Below, one piece after another: positions 32,201-39,708 of a stretch of 39,976 bases of DNA (the first letter of the stretch is position 1; the number at the start of each line of letters is the position of its first letter). A program made the position numbers and the translations under genes. Origin of the DNA: CAZKCI01 sp964584165 (GTDB lineage Bacteria; Auribacterota; Erginobacteria; Erginobacterales; CAZKCI01); assembly GCA_964584165.1 (NCBI GenBank), contig CAZOYW010000028.1, positions 1 to 39,976 on the forward strand, given 5' to 3'. Under the pieces are notes generated by a model that worked only from the letters and a program-made list of their open reading frames with translations, had not been told where the DNA came from and made no database searches.

Positions 32201-33347
32201 GAACGGCACGGCCTCCGATCGCGCCACCGGGCTGACCTGGCAGTTGGGCTGCTCTCCCGCCGCGGTGACCTGGGAAAATGCCTTCGCTTACGTGAAGGGA
32301 ACCCTCAACGAGCGTTTCTTCGCCGACCGCACCGATTGGAGGGTCCCCAATGACATGGAGCTGTTCAGCCTAGTCGACTACGGCCGGAGCGGGCCGGCGA
32401 TCGATCCCCTTTTCGCCAACACGCCCGCCATGTATTTCTGGTCCGGTTCCTCCTGTGCCATGTATACGACTAACGCCTGGGCGGTCTCGTTCAACGACGG
32501 GCAGGGCGATCAGCTCCCCAAGATCAACTGCTACTACGTGCGCGCCGTGTGCGGCGAGCCCCGGGGCGGCCTCCGGCCCACCCCCACGCCGCTCAGCGTC
32601 CCGCAGCCGATCCTTGAGTCCGGCGATTACGACGGGGACGGCGCTACCGAGATTGGGATCTACCGGCCGGCCTCGGGGTTATGGTCCCTGCGCCGCCTGA
32701 CCCAGTTCTACCTGGGCGCCGCGGGCGACCGGCCCGCCAGCGGCGATTTCAACGGGGACGGCGTCGGCGACGCGGCCCTCTTCCGCTCTGCCACCGGACT
32801 CTGGGTGGTCAGGGGATTGACCAAATTTTACTTCGGGTCCTCGAGCGATGTTTCCGTCCCCGCCGATTACACCGGCGAGGGGAAATCCGCGGCGGGCGTC
32901 TTCCGCCCGACGCGGGGTTTCTGGGCGATCCGGGACATCACTCGGGCTTTCTTCGGGCAGGACGGGGACGGGGCACTCCCGGCCGACTACGACGGGGATG
33001 GCACCGCCGAGATCGCGGTGTTCCGCCCGGGCCCGGGGATCTGGGCGGTCCGGGACCTGACGCGGGTCTTTTTCGGCGGCGCTTTCGACGTTCCCCTCAG
33101 CGCCGATTTCAACGGGGACGGGACCGCCGACATCGGGATCTTCCGGGGCGCCTCCTCGCTCTGGGCGGTCCGGGGCGTCACCAGCTGCTACTTCGGCGCC
33201 GCGGGGGACTGGGCGGTGCCCGCGGATTACGGCCTGTCCCGGAAAGCCGCGATCGCGATCTTCCGATCCGCGAAGGGGCTGTGGGCGCTCCGGGGGATGA
33301 CCTGCCTCTACTTCGGCGCGAACGGGGACATCCCGATCGCCCGCTGA
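29244..33347 (+). CDS. Giant secreted protein: six DUF1566 units plus propeller-like FG-GAP repeats
   Basis: This 1367-residue protein has a signal peptide (MKCFAQAILLLGLGAGNLWG). Six DUF1566/Lcl-type units begin at about residues 24, 199, 381, 552, 767 and 946. Each has a GQT...GDDG..QAGYP lead, TGLMWQ, a W-x-x-AFAYV helix, GYSDWRLPN and a YVRAVRG end. Proline/threonine-rich linkers follow units 2 and 4. Residues 1126-1367 hold six repeats of about 41 residues (DYDGDG...IFRP..GLWAVRGLTRVYFG), probably a propeller; the DxDxDG calcium loop is lost in repeats 3 and 6. DUF1566 has a C-type-lectin-like fold in some members, so a role in binding or adhesion is likely. A fragment with the same tail lies at 1-62. 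Confidence 0.88.
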   Translation: MKCFAQAILLLGLGAGNLWGQTYGVPATGQTSIYHASAPNDPGDDGVIRAGYPLTGIRFSAEAQTVTDAGTGLMWQKSDSSDQTIGSLGGKLTWDQAFQYVSAMNVQKLGGYSDWRVPNAKELLSIANLGTFFPATYTIFPNHKSDYYWTGSSWPPGELTLAAVMHFTDGIVNWNASSSDLCYVKATRSAHATPGVRGFPKTGQEQSRRTGDDGDLQAGYPTTGENFADNGDGTVTQKATDLVWQKSDSGFQALGSHSGALSWEDAFAYVAEMNQAGFAGHSDWRLPNYFELYGMIDLGEKFPVFDPIFKSSSHTGRYWASSTSFNGHQGWTVEGNAGIGSFQPKEDLYYVRAVRGGGCAPAPTPPLYPTPTPDPATLRGLPKSGQTASYHAGGGLDRGDDGAVQAGYPMNGNRFQSNSNGTVTDYATGLMWADASSGLLSWEQGFAYIANLNNSGYAGYGDWRMPNFKEIYSIVNHGAAQPSAYPGFNGTNWTQTNIGYWGSTSYADMPNGWKIFQVDFREGYMIEAFMPDSPSGFVRAVRSLAPPCGQFGFPKSGQTVVHHWPNLPNDRGDDGAVQSGYPVGGQRFVDLGDDTIRDNATGLVWQKTDSVLHQVGTYKNTMKWEDAFAYVRGLNQENYAGHSEWRLPNIVELLTLADYSQFSPALDPLFINFTRTSWYWTSTTRQAASTDAWVVHMGNCFNTFRPKCDFYYVRAVRGGPGTLVAPTPVSPSPTPNGYHSPSPTPALGATPTPPPHAPTPPSHPYYGLPKTGQTDKYHWWGNFDMGDDGCVQAGYPVDHERFTVTGWGTVIDWAAGLMWQQNDSYHQSFGGLSGPVTWDDAFAYVKAMNLSRFAGYSDWRLPNCLELLATRDLGKIFGVQDVFQETTTEDEDFWTSSCAPNGGEDANIFYLGYKFGHLLTKNIGQSPSPRCLVRAVRSFYAGSGPEGFPRTGQTAIVHPAGSGDLGDDGAARAGYPRSEPRFTDNGNGTASDRATGLTWQLGCSPAAVTWENAFAYVKGTLNERFFADRTDWRVPNDMELFSLVDYGRSGPAIDPLFANTPAMYFWSGSSCAMYTTNAWAVSFNDGQGDQLPKINCYYVRAVCGEPRGGLRPTPTPLSVPQPILESGDYDGDGATEIGIYRPASGLWSLRRLTQFYLGAAGDRPASGDFNGDGVGDAALFRSATGLWVVRGLTKFYFGSSSDVSVPADYTGEGKSAAGVFRPTRGFWAIRDITRAFFGQDGDGALPADYDGDGTAEIAVFRPGPGIWAVRDLTRVFFGGAFDVPLSADFNGDGTADIGIFRGASSLWAVRGVTSCYFGAAGDWAVPADYGLSRKAAIAIFRSAKGLWALRGMTCLYFGANGDIPIAR

Positions 33348-33372
33348 AATATCTCGGATGGTCTGTTATAAT
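33344..33372 (+). promoter_or_regulatory. Promoter of the radical SAM gene at 33430
   Basis: CTGAAA (33344-33349), a 17-bp spacer and a perfect TATAAT (33367-33372) form a sigma-70-type promoter. The -35 overlaps the stop codon of the giant secreted protein. Transcription would start near 33379, which rules out the upstream ATG at 33358 as the start of the next gene. Confidence 0.65.
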
Positions 33373-33386
33373 CCCCGCCGCGGAAG

Positions 33387-33412
33387 CCGGAGAGCTTCTA
33401 GACGCTCTCCGG
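33387..33412 (+). promoter_or_regulatory. 5'-UTR hairpin before the radical SAM gene
   Basis: CCGGAGAGC and GCTCTCCGG form a perfect 9-bp stem with an 8-base loop (TTCTAGAC), between the promoter and the first likely start. There is no T-run. It could be a terminator remnant of the upstream gene or a leader structure. Confidence 0.5.
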
Positions 33413-33429
33413 GGCCCCTACATCCGGAC

Positions 33430-34539
33430 ATGTTCTCCGAACGAACGGCCCTGACCGCCATGCAGACGCTCAACCGGCGACAGATCACCCCCCGGATCAA
33501 ACTCTATCTCTCCAAGAAGCTGAACCTCCCCCTGGTCAAGCCGGAAAGGGTCAACCTCGTCATCAACAACACCTGTAACCTCCAGTGCGTCATGTGCGAC
33601 CTCTGGAAGGTGCAGGACGACCAAGTCCTCTCCCTCGATCAGGTTCGGAAGCTCCTCGACGAAATGGCGGCCTGGGGGACGAAATTCCTCACCCTGACCG
33701 GGGGGGAGCCGCTCCTCCACCCCGATTTTTTCCGGATCGTGGAAGAAGCCGCCGACCGCGGGATCACCACCGAGGTCAACAGCAACGCCGCTTTCGGGGA
33801 AGCCCTGGCCGAGCGCATCCAAGCCTCGCGCCTCGACCGCTTCAACATCTCCCTGGACGGAACCCGTCCGGAGACCCACGACGCCATCCGGGGCCGGCCG
33901 GGCACCTTCGACCGGGTGGTCCGCCTGATCCAGGCCCTGAACCGGCGCCGGTCCTCCAGCGCCGACCGGCCGGTCCTGATCATCACCTGCACGATCATGA
34001 ATCAGAACCTGGAGGAGCTGCCCGGGATGATCGACTTCGCCCGCCGCCACCTCTTCTCCGGGGTCTCCTACAACACCGTGACCTCCGGCCTCTTCGGCCT
34101 GAAGCCCGGAAGAAGGTTCGCGCCGCCGAAGAAGCTCCCCCCCTACTGGGTGCCCCCCGAACGCTACGGCGTCCTCGACCGGTCGATCGACGCCCTACTC
34201 GCTGTCAAGCGGGAGGACCCCGGCATCATCCATGTCCCCGCCCGCTACCTCGAGCTGGTCAAGGACTACTTCCGGTTCCGCCTCCCCTCCTCCGTCAACA
34301 ACTGCTTCGCCGGCCTCAAGAACCTCCACGTCGCCCCCAACGGAATCGTCGGCTCTTGCGGGGGCACCTTCGGGACCATCCGCCGGCCGCTCTGGCAGAA
34401 CTGGCGGTCGTCCCGGGCCTTCGTGGCCCGGCTCCGGATCGCCCGCTGCCGCAAGCCCTGCCTGGTCGGCTGTCACACGGACACCGAGGCGGAGAACCTG
34501 GGGGGCTTGATCCGTGATTGGTTCCGGGCGGATCGGTAG
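33430..34539 (+). CDS. Radical SAM/SPASM-type enzyme
   Basis: This is a 369-residue protein from the ATG at 33430; the ATG at 33463 is an alternative, while a frame from 33358 starts upstream of the promoter. The cluster motif is C49-x3-C53-x2-C56 (CNLQCVMCDLWK), then LTGGEPLLHPDF and ISLDGTRPETHDAIRG. The C-terminus has NNCFAGLKNLHVAPNGIVGSC and CRKPCLVGC, the cysteines of a SPASM or twitch auxiliary cluster site. Members modify peptides, sugars or cofactors. It is convergent with the four-gene operon to the right, 87 bp from the small membrane protein. Confidence 0.88.
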   Translation: MFSERTALTAMQTLNRRQITPRIKLYLSKKLNLPLVKPERVNLVINNTCNLQCVMCDLWKVQDDQVLSLDQVRKLLDEMAAWGTKFLTLTGGEPLLHPDFFRIVEEAADRGITTEVNSNAAFGEALAERIQASRLDRFNISLDGTRPETHDAIRGRPGTFDRVVRLIQALNRRRSSSADRPVLIITCTIMNQNLEELPGMIDFARRHLFSGVSYNTVTSGLFGLKPGRRFAPPKKLPPYWVPPERYGVLDRSIDALLAVKREDPGIIHVPARYLELVKDYFRFRLPSSVNNCFAGLKNLHVAPNGIVGSCGGTFGTIRRPLWQNWRSSRAFVARLRIARCRKPCLVGCHTDTEAENLGGLIRDWFRADR

Positions 34540-34626
34540 TGCGCCCGCGATCAGCTAGTTGCGCGGACGACGAAGGCGGCGCCAAGCGGGATTATCTCCG
34601 GTCCGCAATTGCCGTACGCGGCCGGA

Positions 34627-34770
34627 TCATTCCTGGCCGGATTCCCCCTCCCGGCGCCCGAGGCGGAGCGACAGCGCCCGCCACCGGGTCCAGATGAAGA
34701 GGACTCGGAAGATAAGGAATACAAATACACCCAGGAAAATCATGAGGGCGCCGATCCGGTCCCGGTTCAT
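34627..34770 (-). CDS. Small membrane protein of 47 residues
   Basis: MNRDRIGALMIFLGVFVFLI opens a single strong membrane helix, followed by a basic and then acidic tail (RRALSLRLGRREGESGQE without spaces is not quoted in full here). The ATG overlaps the TGA of the radical SAM gene (ATGA, 34767-34770), the same arrangement as the joint one gene upstream, so it is very likely translated by coupling. The charge pattern fits a helix with its C-terminus in the cytoplasm. No family is recognised. Small single-helix proteins of this kind often act as partners of membrane complexes; here that is inference. Confidence 0.6.
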   Translation of the reverse strand: MNRDRIGALMIFLGVFVFLIFRVLFIWTRWRALSLRLGRREGESGQE

Positions 34771-35861
34771 GAGACCCTCCCCAGGGCCTGGAAAGCGAAC
34801 GAGTAGACCATGCAGTTGAGCCAGCAGTGGCAGCCGCCCGAGTCGGACCGGCGCCGGAAGCCCTCCGCCGCCGCCGAAGTCCAGAGGCGGTCGAAGGGGG
34901 TCCGGCAGGCGTTCCCCAGGGGCTCGTGCTTGTAGCGGGGGCAGAGGTAGAGGTCGCCGGACGGGCTGAACATGGCGCATTCCCTTCCCGCCTTGCACTC
35001 CCCGAAGAGGCGGCGGGGGCGGCGTCCGTAATCGAAGAGCCCTTGCCAGTAGTAGAGCCGGGCCAGAAAATCCCGGTCGGCTTTCAGCGCCTCCTCCCCC
35101 TTCTCCCGGATGCCTTCGGCGACCAGCTCCCGGATCATCTCCCGTCCGATCCCGTCCAGCGCGATCCGATCATCGACGGACCACTCGAGCCTCCGGGCGC
35201 CCGGCCAGGGGATGGCGAATTGGGCCGAGAACTCGATCCCGAGCTCCCGGGCGTAACGATAGGCTTCCAGGAGGGAGCGGAAGTTCAGGGGCGTGATGGT
35301 GAAGTTGAGAGACCAGGCCGCTTCCGGGAACTCCGCCCGGGCCTGCCCGAGCGTTTGCTCCAGGGCGGCGAAAGCCCCCGGGCGGGCGCGGACGCGGTCG
35401 TGGACCTCCCCGATCCCGTCCAGCGAAGAGCCCAGCCAGACCCGGGAGATGAACCCCCGGCGGCGGAGCTCCGAGAGCACGGCGAAGACCGCCGCGGTAT
35501 TCGATCCGTTGGTCAGTATCCCGAGGCGAAGGCGGGGGTAGCGGGCGAGGATTCGGGCGGCGATCTCGGACAGGTCGGAGCGGAGGAAGGGCTCCCCGCC
35601 GGTGAGGACGGCGAGCTCGAGGTCCTTGAAGAAGGGGGAGGAGGCGAGGAGGCCGGCGATCTCGGCCGGGGTCATCTCCTCCCCGGCCGCGGCGCGGGAA
35701 CGGGGCCAGACGTCGCACATCAGGCATCTCTGGTCGCAGCGGTAGGTGAGCTCGATGTAGAATTCCCGGATCGGGGGCAGGGCCTCCCCGGGGGCGGGGA
35801 GCGCGGCGGCCCCCCGGGCCACCGCTTCGACCGCGAATTGGGCGAGCGCTTCCGCGTTCAT
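34767..35861 (-). CDS. Radical SAM/SPASM enzyme
   Basis: This is a 364-residue protein from the ATG at 35861, which overlaps the upstream stop (ATGA, 35858-35861). A frame open to 36599 runs through the coding region of the glycosyltransferase and is not used. The cluster motif is C42-x3-C46-x2-C49 (CDQRCLMCDVWP), with LTGGEPFLRSDL, ILTNGSNTAAV and WLGSSLDGIGEVHDRVR. The C-terminus has GECKAGRECAMFSPSGDLYLCP and GGCHCWLNC, a complete SPASM cysteine set. It is the third gene of the operon with a methyltransferase, a fused glycosyltransferase and the 47-residue membrane protein. The substrate is probably a glycan or lipid-linked sugar, by context. Confidence 0.88.
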   Translation of the reverse strand: MNAEALAQFAVEAVARGAAALPAPGEALPPIREFYIELTYRCDQRCLMCDVWPRSRAAAGEEMTPAEIAGLLASSPFFKDLELAVLTGGEPFLRSDLSEIAARILARYPRLRLGILTNGSNTAAVFAVLSELRRRGFISRVWLGSSLDGIGEVHDRVRARPGAFAALEQTLGQARAEFPEAAWSLNFTITPLNFRSLLEAYRYARELGIEFSAQFAIPWPGARRLEWSVDDRIALDGIGREMIRELVAEGIREKGEEALKADRDFLARLYYWQGLFDYGRRPRRLFGECKAGRECAMFSPSGDLYLCPRYKHEPLGNACRTPFDRLWTSAAAEGFRRRSDSGGCHCWLNCMVYSFAFQALGRVS

Positions 35862-38551
35862 CCCGCCTCGCCCAGGAGCTCTTCGTAGATGCGGTCCATC
35901 TGCTCCGCCGCCTTGGACCAGTCGTATTCCTCGCGCACCAGCTCCTGTCCGGCCAGGGCGATCCGCCGCCGCAGGCTCGGGTCCCGGAGGAGGGAGACGG
36001 CCGCCGCGGCGAACGAGGCCGGCGACCCCCCGATCAAGAGGTGGCGGCCGGGGACGACCGCCGCTCCCCGCATCCCCACCGGCGTGGTCACCACGGGCTT
36101 GCCCCGGGCCATCGCCTCCAGGACCTTGCCCTTCATCCCGAATCCCTTGCGCATCGGGGCGACGAAGACCGCCGCCCGGTCGAGCCACTCCCCCACGTCC
36201 GGCACGCGGCCGGCCACCTCGACCCCCGGCTCCTCCCCGAAGCGGCGCACCTCCGCCGTGGGATGGGAACCGACGACGAGAAGGCGGGCGCCGGGAACTT
36301 CCCGCCGGATCCGGGGCCAGATCTCCCGCCGGAAGTAGCCGAGCGCCTCGACGTTGGGATAGTGCACGAACGAACCGATGAAGATCAGGGTGGGCTCCTC
36401 CACTTCCCGGTAAGGAGCGTAGAACTGGGCGAAGTTGGTCCCGTGCTTGACCGAGGTGACGGAGGAATCCGGGAGGAGCGGACGGAGGACCGCCTCGTCC
36501 TCGGGGGAGAGGGCGACGATCCTGGCGTAGCGCCTCCCCTCCGTCACTTCCCAGCGCAGCGAGCGCATCCATTCCAGGAGATCGATGACCCTTCCCCATC
36601 CCGGAAGGGGCGGGTTCTTGCCCCCGTTCAGGTAGAGGCTGGCCACGTCGTGCTCGATGTAAACGGCCGGGGTGTCGCGGATGAAGCGCCCCCAGACGAG
36701 CATCTTGTCGAACTCCATCTGGACTATGTCCAGGGGCCGCTCCGCCAGGATGCGGGAGAGGGCTTCCTGCATGGCCGGGGTGTAAAAGCGGCGATAATAC
36801 ATCGGGAAGAGCGCCTCCCCGATCTTCCCCAGGTTCCCCAGGGGAGCCGGGAAATCCACCGTCGTCACCGTTCGGCAGATCTCGATCTCGGGGAGGTACT
36901 GCTTCTGGTCCGGCTCGATGTAGCAGAGGAGATGGAGGTCGTTGGTCCGGGCGGCCTCCCGGAGCAGGTTATAGACGCGGGTCTTGCCCCCGTCGATGGG
37001 GGGATAGGGGAAGACCGGGTTCAGGATCAGGATCTGCCGCCGCCGCCCCCGCCCCAGGCCCGCGTCCCCCCGCAGAAAATTCTTGTACACCCGCAGGGAG
37101 CGGCCGAGGGCCAGCGAGTCGGGAACCGCCGCCGGGCGCCGGGCGGCGCGCCGCGCGCGGAGAACGGCGGGAAGGCTGGCCAGGGCCCGCAGGAAGGCGG
37201 GGGGGAAGTTGGCGCGCCCGGAAAGGATTTGGGAGAGGAAATAGGCGGGGAAGCGGCGAAGGTGCTCGCGGAAGAGGCGCGGCTCGTGGATGTTCTTCCA
37301 GATGAAGAGAATCTCGTTCTTCATCTCGATCACGTTGAGATAGTCGGGGTGGAACACCTTGTTCAGGGTGGCATGGTGTCGGTGCCAGACGGTGCTCGCC
37401 GGCTGGTAGAGGACCCGCCAGCCCCGCTTGCCGGCCTGGTAGCAGAGGTCGATGTCCTCCCAGCGGAAGGGGTAGTAGAGAGCGTCGAAGCCGCCCAGCG
37501 CGGCGTACTTCCTCCGGTCGAAGAGCATCGCCCCCCCCAGGCAGTAGAGGGTGGGGCAGAGTCCGCCGACTTGCTTCTCCTCGTCGGTGTCGGCCTCGTT
37601 CCAGATCCGGATGTAGCCGTTCTCGATCCGTCCCATGTTGACTCCGACGTTGAGTCTCCCGTCGGGATAGTAGGCCCGGGGTTGGACGGCGAACACGGAC
37701 GGATCGCGGAAGCAGCGGACCAGGGGGAGGAGGAAGTCCTCCTTCACGGCGACGTCGCTGTTGAGAAGGGCGACCAGGGGAGAGGAGGCCCGCGCGATCC
37801 CTTCGTGGCAAGCCCGGCCGAACCCCTGGTTGCGGTCGAGCCGGAGGAGGATGACGGTCGGGAAAGCGTCCCGGATAAATTCCGGCGAGCCGTCGGTGCT
37901 GGCGTCGTCCACCACGATCACTTCCGTGGAGCGGCCGTAGGCGGAGGCCGCCGCCACCACCGAAGGGAGGCATTCGGCCAAGAGCTCGCGGCCGTTGTAG
38001 TTGGGTATGACCACGCTGACCGGAGGCCGTTCCGGCAGGCGAGCGAGGGGCGGCGGGGAGGCGGGGGGAGCCGGCGGGCGGCGATCGGCGCACCAGAAGA
38101 CGAAGCGGACCGCAAGAAAACACGGGAGGAAAAGGAGAAAGAGCCATCCCCGGACCAGCCCCGCGCCGGCCAGCGACCGGATCGAGACATTCCGCTCCCG
38201 GGCGCCGCCGCCCGGCCCGAGGCGGATGAAGCGGCAGACCGGCGAGCCCGCGAACCAGACCGCCCCGAGCTGCCGGAGGTCGAAGTTGGCGCCGACGAAG
38301 AAGGCGTGGCTGAAACGGCTGGCGCGGATCTTCTTCAGCAGCCCGACCTTGTCCCGCCAGGGCATCGCCATGTTGTACCAGATGATCCGGTCCCCCCCGA
38401 ACCTCTCCTTGACCGCCCGCGGCGCGCAGGAATCGAGGACCACGGAGAAGCGGGCGCCGGGAAAGCGGCGGCGGAGGGATTCCACGGTCCCCTCGCCTCC
38501 GGCCTGGAGGTCGATCATCAGAAGAATATTGGGGAGAGCGGCGGAAGGCAT
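35858..38551 (-). CDS. Fused GT2-GT4 glycosyltransferase
   Basis: This 897-residue protein has three parts. Residues 1-130 are a Rossmann-like domain (NILLMIDLQAGGEGTVESLR; SHAFFVGANFDLRQLGAVWF) like the N-terminal half of heptosyltransferase-type enzymes, followed by a membrane segment at 134-154. Residues 177-470 are a GT2 domain (VSVVIPNYNG 178-187, VVDDAS 213-218, LNSDV 263-267, WEDIDLCYQAGKRGW near 385). Residues about 510-897 are a GT4 domain (LNPVFPYPPIDGGKTRVYNL; FIGSFVHYPNVEAL; GFGMKGKVLEAMARGKPVV). Two sugar transfers in one chain suggest stepwise glycan assembly at the membrane. It starts 15 bp after the methyltransferase gene and is coupled to the next gene by ATGA. Confidence 0.88.
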   Translation of the reverse strand: MPSAALPNILLMIDLQAGGEGTVESLRRRFPGARFSVVLDSCAPRAVKERFGGDRIIWYNMAMPWRDKVGLLKKIRASRFSHAFFVGANFDLRQLGAVWFAGSPVCRFIRLGPGGGARERNVSIRSLAGAGLVRGWLFLLFLPCFLAVRFVFWCADRRPPAPPASPPPLARLPERPPVSVVIPNYNGRELLAECLPSVVAAASAYGRSTEVIVVDDASTDGSPEFIRDAFPTVILLRLDRNQGFGRACHEGIARASSPLVALLNSDVAVKEDFLLPLVRCFRDPSVFAVQPRAYYPDGRLNVGVNMGRIENGYIRIWNEADTDEEKQVGGLCPTLYCLGGAMLFDRRKYAALGGFDALYYPFRWEDIDLCYQAGKRGWRVLYQPASTVWHRHHATLNKVFHPDYLNVIEMKNEILFIWKNIHEPRLFREHLRRFPAYFLSQILSGRANFPPAFLRALASLPAVLRARRAARRPAAVPDSLALGRSLRVYKNFLRGDAGLGRGRRRQILILNPVFPYPPIDGGKTRVYNLLREAARTNDLHLLCYIEPDQKQYLPEIEICRTVTTVDFPAPLGNLGKIGEALFPMYYRRFYTPAMQEALSRILAERPLDIVQMEFDKMLVWGRFIRDTPAVYIEHDVASLYLNGGKNPPLPGWGRVIDLLEWMRSLRWEVTEGRRYARIVALSPEDEAVLRPLLPDSSVTSVKHGTNFAQFYAPYREVEEPTLIFIGSFVHYPNVEALGYFRREIWPRIRREVPGARLLVVGSHPTAEVRRFGEEPGVEVAGRVPDVGEWLDRAAVFVAPMRKGFGMKGKVLEAMARGKPVVTTPVGMRGAAVVPGRHLLIGGSPASFAAAAVSLLRDPSLRRRIALAGQELVREEYDWSKAAEQMDRIYEELLGEAG

Positions 38552-38566
38552 GGGATGAACGATGGA

Positions 38567-39679
38567 TCAGGGGCGGCGAGGCGGACGGAACCTGCCCCAG
38601 GTCTGACGATACAACCGGTACGCCCGGGAGGACTTGATCCCCTCGAGCTCGGCTTGGGCCGCGGCCAGGGCGGCGACGGCCGCCGCCTTCTCCTGGATGG
38701 CCCGGCCCAGCAAGCCCTGGATCTGGGAGATGTCCGCGTTCTTCCGGTCGATCACGGCGGTCAGGTCAGCGAAGAGGGCCTGTTTGGCTTCCGCGGTCAT
38801 CTTCAACTCCCCGAAGATCCGATCCCGCTCCGCTCTCAGCGCCGCCAGTTCCTGGAGCAGAAGATCCTTTCTCTCCCGGGCGGTTTGATCCAGGAGGCGG
38901 TTGATCTCCGCGAGGGTCTCGCCGAGCGCGGGCGGCGGCGAAACCGCGGGCGGGGAGACCAGGGCCGCCAGCCGCTCCGGTAGCGCCGGCCCGGACCGGC
39001 TCGCCACCACGAAAGTCCGGTAGGCGGGAAGACAGTTGTCGGAAGCGTAAAAAGAACGGTGATAATAGTCGTTGGCCGGGAATATGAAATCCCAGGGCTC
39101 GGGGACGCGGGCCAGGAACTCGTTGAGACACATCATGAGGACCCAGCGGTCGAGATAGCCGTTGGGGAGGAGGGCCGTCTGGTAGCCCTTCCGGCCGGCC
39201 CAGTCGACGGCCTCCTCCAGGGCGGGGAGGCCTTCCGTCAGGTGTTCGACCAGGAATTCGTTCTCCCGGCCGGTCATCTTCAGGGCGAACTCGTTGACCA
39301 GTTTCTCCGCTTCCATCACCCTTTCGTCCCGGAAGGGGGAACCGACGATGACCGGTCCGGAGCTCACCCGGGAGAGCTCATCGAGAAACGCCGGGCGGCG
39401 GGGGGCGGGAAGATGCTCGAGAACGTCGAGAGCGAGCGCGGCGTCGAAAGACCGGTCCGGGAAGGGGAGGGCGAATATGTCTCCCTGGACGAAACCGAGG
39501 ACGGGGAAGGAGGCGAGGTCGAGGTTGACCACCCGGTCGCCGGGCAGGAAATGCTTGAGAAAGCCTTCCCGGGAGCCCGCGTCGAGGATCCTTGAAGGGC
39601 GGCGGGTCCGGAGGGCCTCCAGGATCTCCGCGGCCAGGCGATACCGCTGGAGCTGGTCGAATGTCATCCGGGCGGACAC
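38567..39679 (-). CDS. SAM-dependent methyltransferase with C-terminal coiled coil
   Basis: This is a 370-residue protein from a GTG at 39679; an ATG at 39667 (MTFDQLQRYR) is an alternative and no Shine-Dalgarno precedes either. Residues 28-120 hold the methyltransferase core (RILDAGSREGFL, QGDIFALPFPDRSFDAAL, ALDVLEHLP). Residues about 255-345 are a heptad-rich coiled coil (LAEINRLLDQTARERKDLLL). The end (SSRAYRLYRQTWGRFRPP) is common in surface-glycan glycosyltransferases and methyltransferases. This domain pair is known from enzymes that cap O-antigen chains and measure their length by the coiled coil, so chain termination is a reasonable guess. It is the first gene of the operon. Confidence 0.83.
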   Translation of the reverse strand: MSARMTFDQLQRYRLAAEILEALRTRRPSRILDAGSREGFLKHFLPGDRVVNLDLASFPVLGFVQGDIFALPFPDRSFDAALALDVLEHLPAPRRPAFLDELSRVSSGPVIVGSPFRDERVMEAEKLVNEFALKMTGRENEFLVEHLTEGLPALEEAVDWAGRKGYQTALLPNGYLDRWVLMMCLNEFLARVPEPWDFIFPANDYYHRSFYASDNCLPAYRTFVVASRSGPALPERLAALVSPPAVSPPPALGETLAEINRLLDQTARERKDLLLQELAALRAERDRIFGELKMTAEAKQALFADLTAVIDRKNADISQIQGLLGRAIQEKAAAVAALAAAQAELEGIKSSRAYRLYRQTWGRFRPPRRP

Positions 39680-39685
39680 GGCGTT

Positions 39686-39691
39686 AGTATA
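39686..39691 (-). promoter_or_regulatory. Possible -10 box of the glycosyltransferase operon
   Basis: TATACT on the minus strand ends seven bases before the GTG start, so a transcript from it would begin at or next to the start codon. No -35 is apparent; a GCGGACMT palindrome lies upstream. Confidence 0.35.
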
Positions 39692-39708
39692 CTACGCGCC
39701 CTTCCGGC

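Noticed and set aside
29244..33347. Diversity-generating retroelement target (DUF1566 is lectin-like)
   Set aside because: No reverse transcriptase, template repeat or adenine-rich variable repeat was found in the window.
35862..36599. N-terminal extension of the radical SAM gene at 34767
   Set aside because: It is antisense-frame shadow of the GT2-GT4 gene on the same strand; the ATGA overlap gives the real start.
36041..38983. Plus-strand frame of 980 codons
   Set aside because: It lies opposite the GT2-GT4 and methyltransferase genes, has a composition typical of high-GC shadow frames and no recognisable domain.
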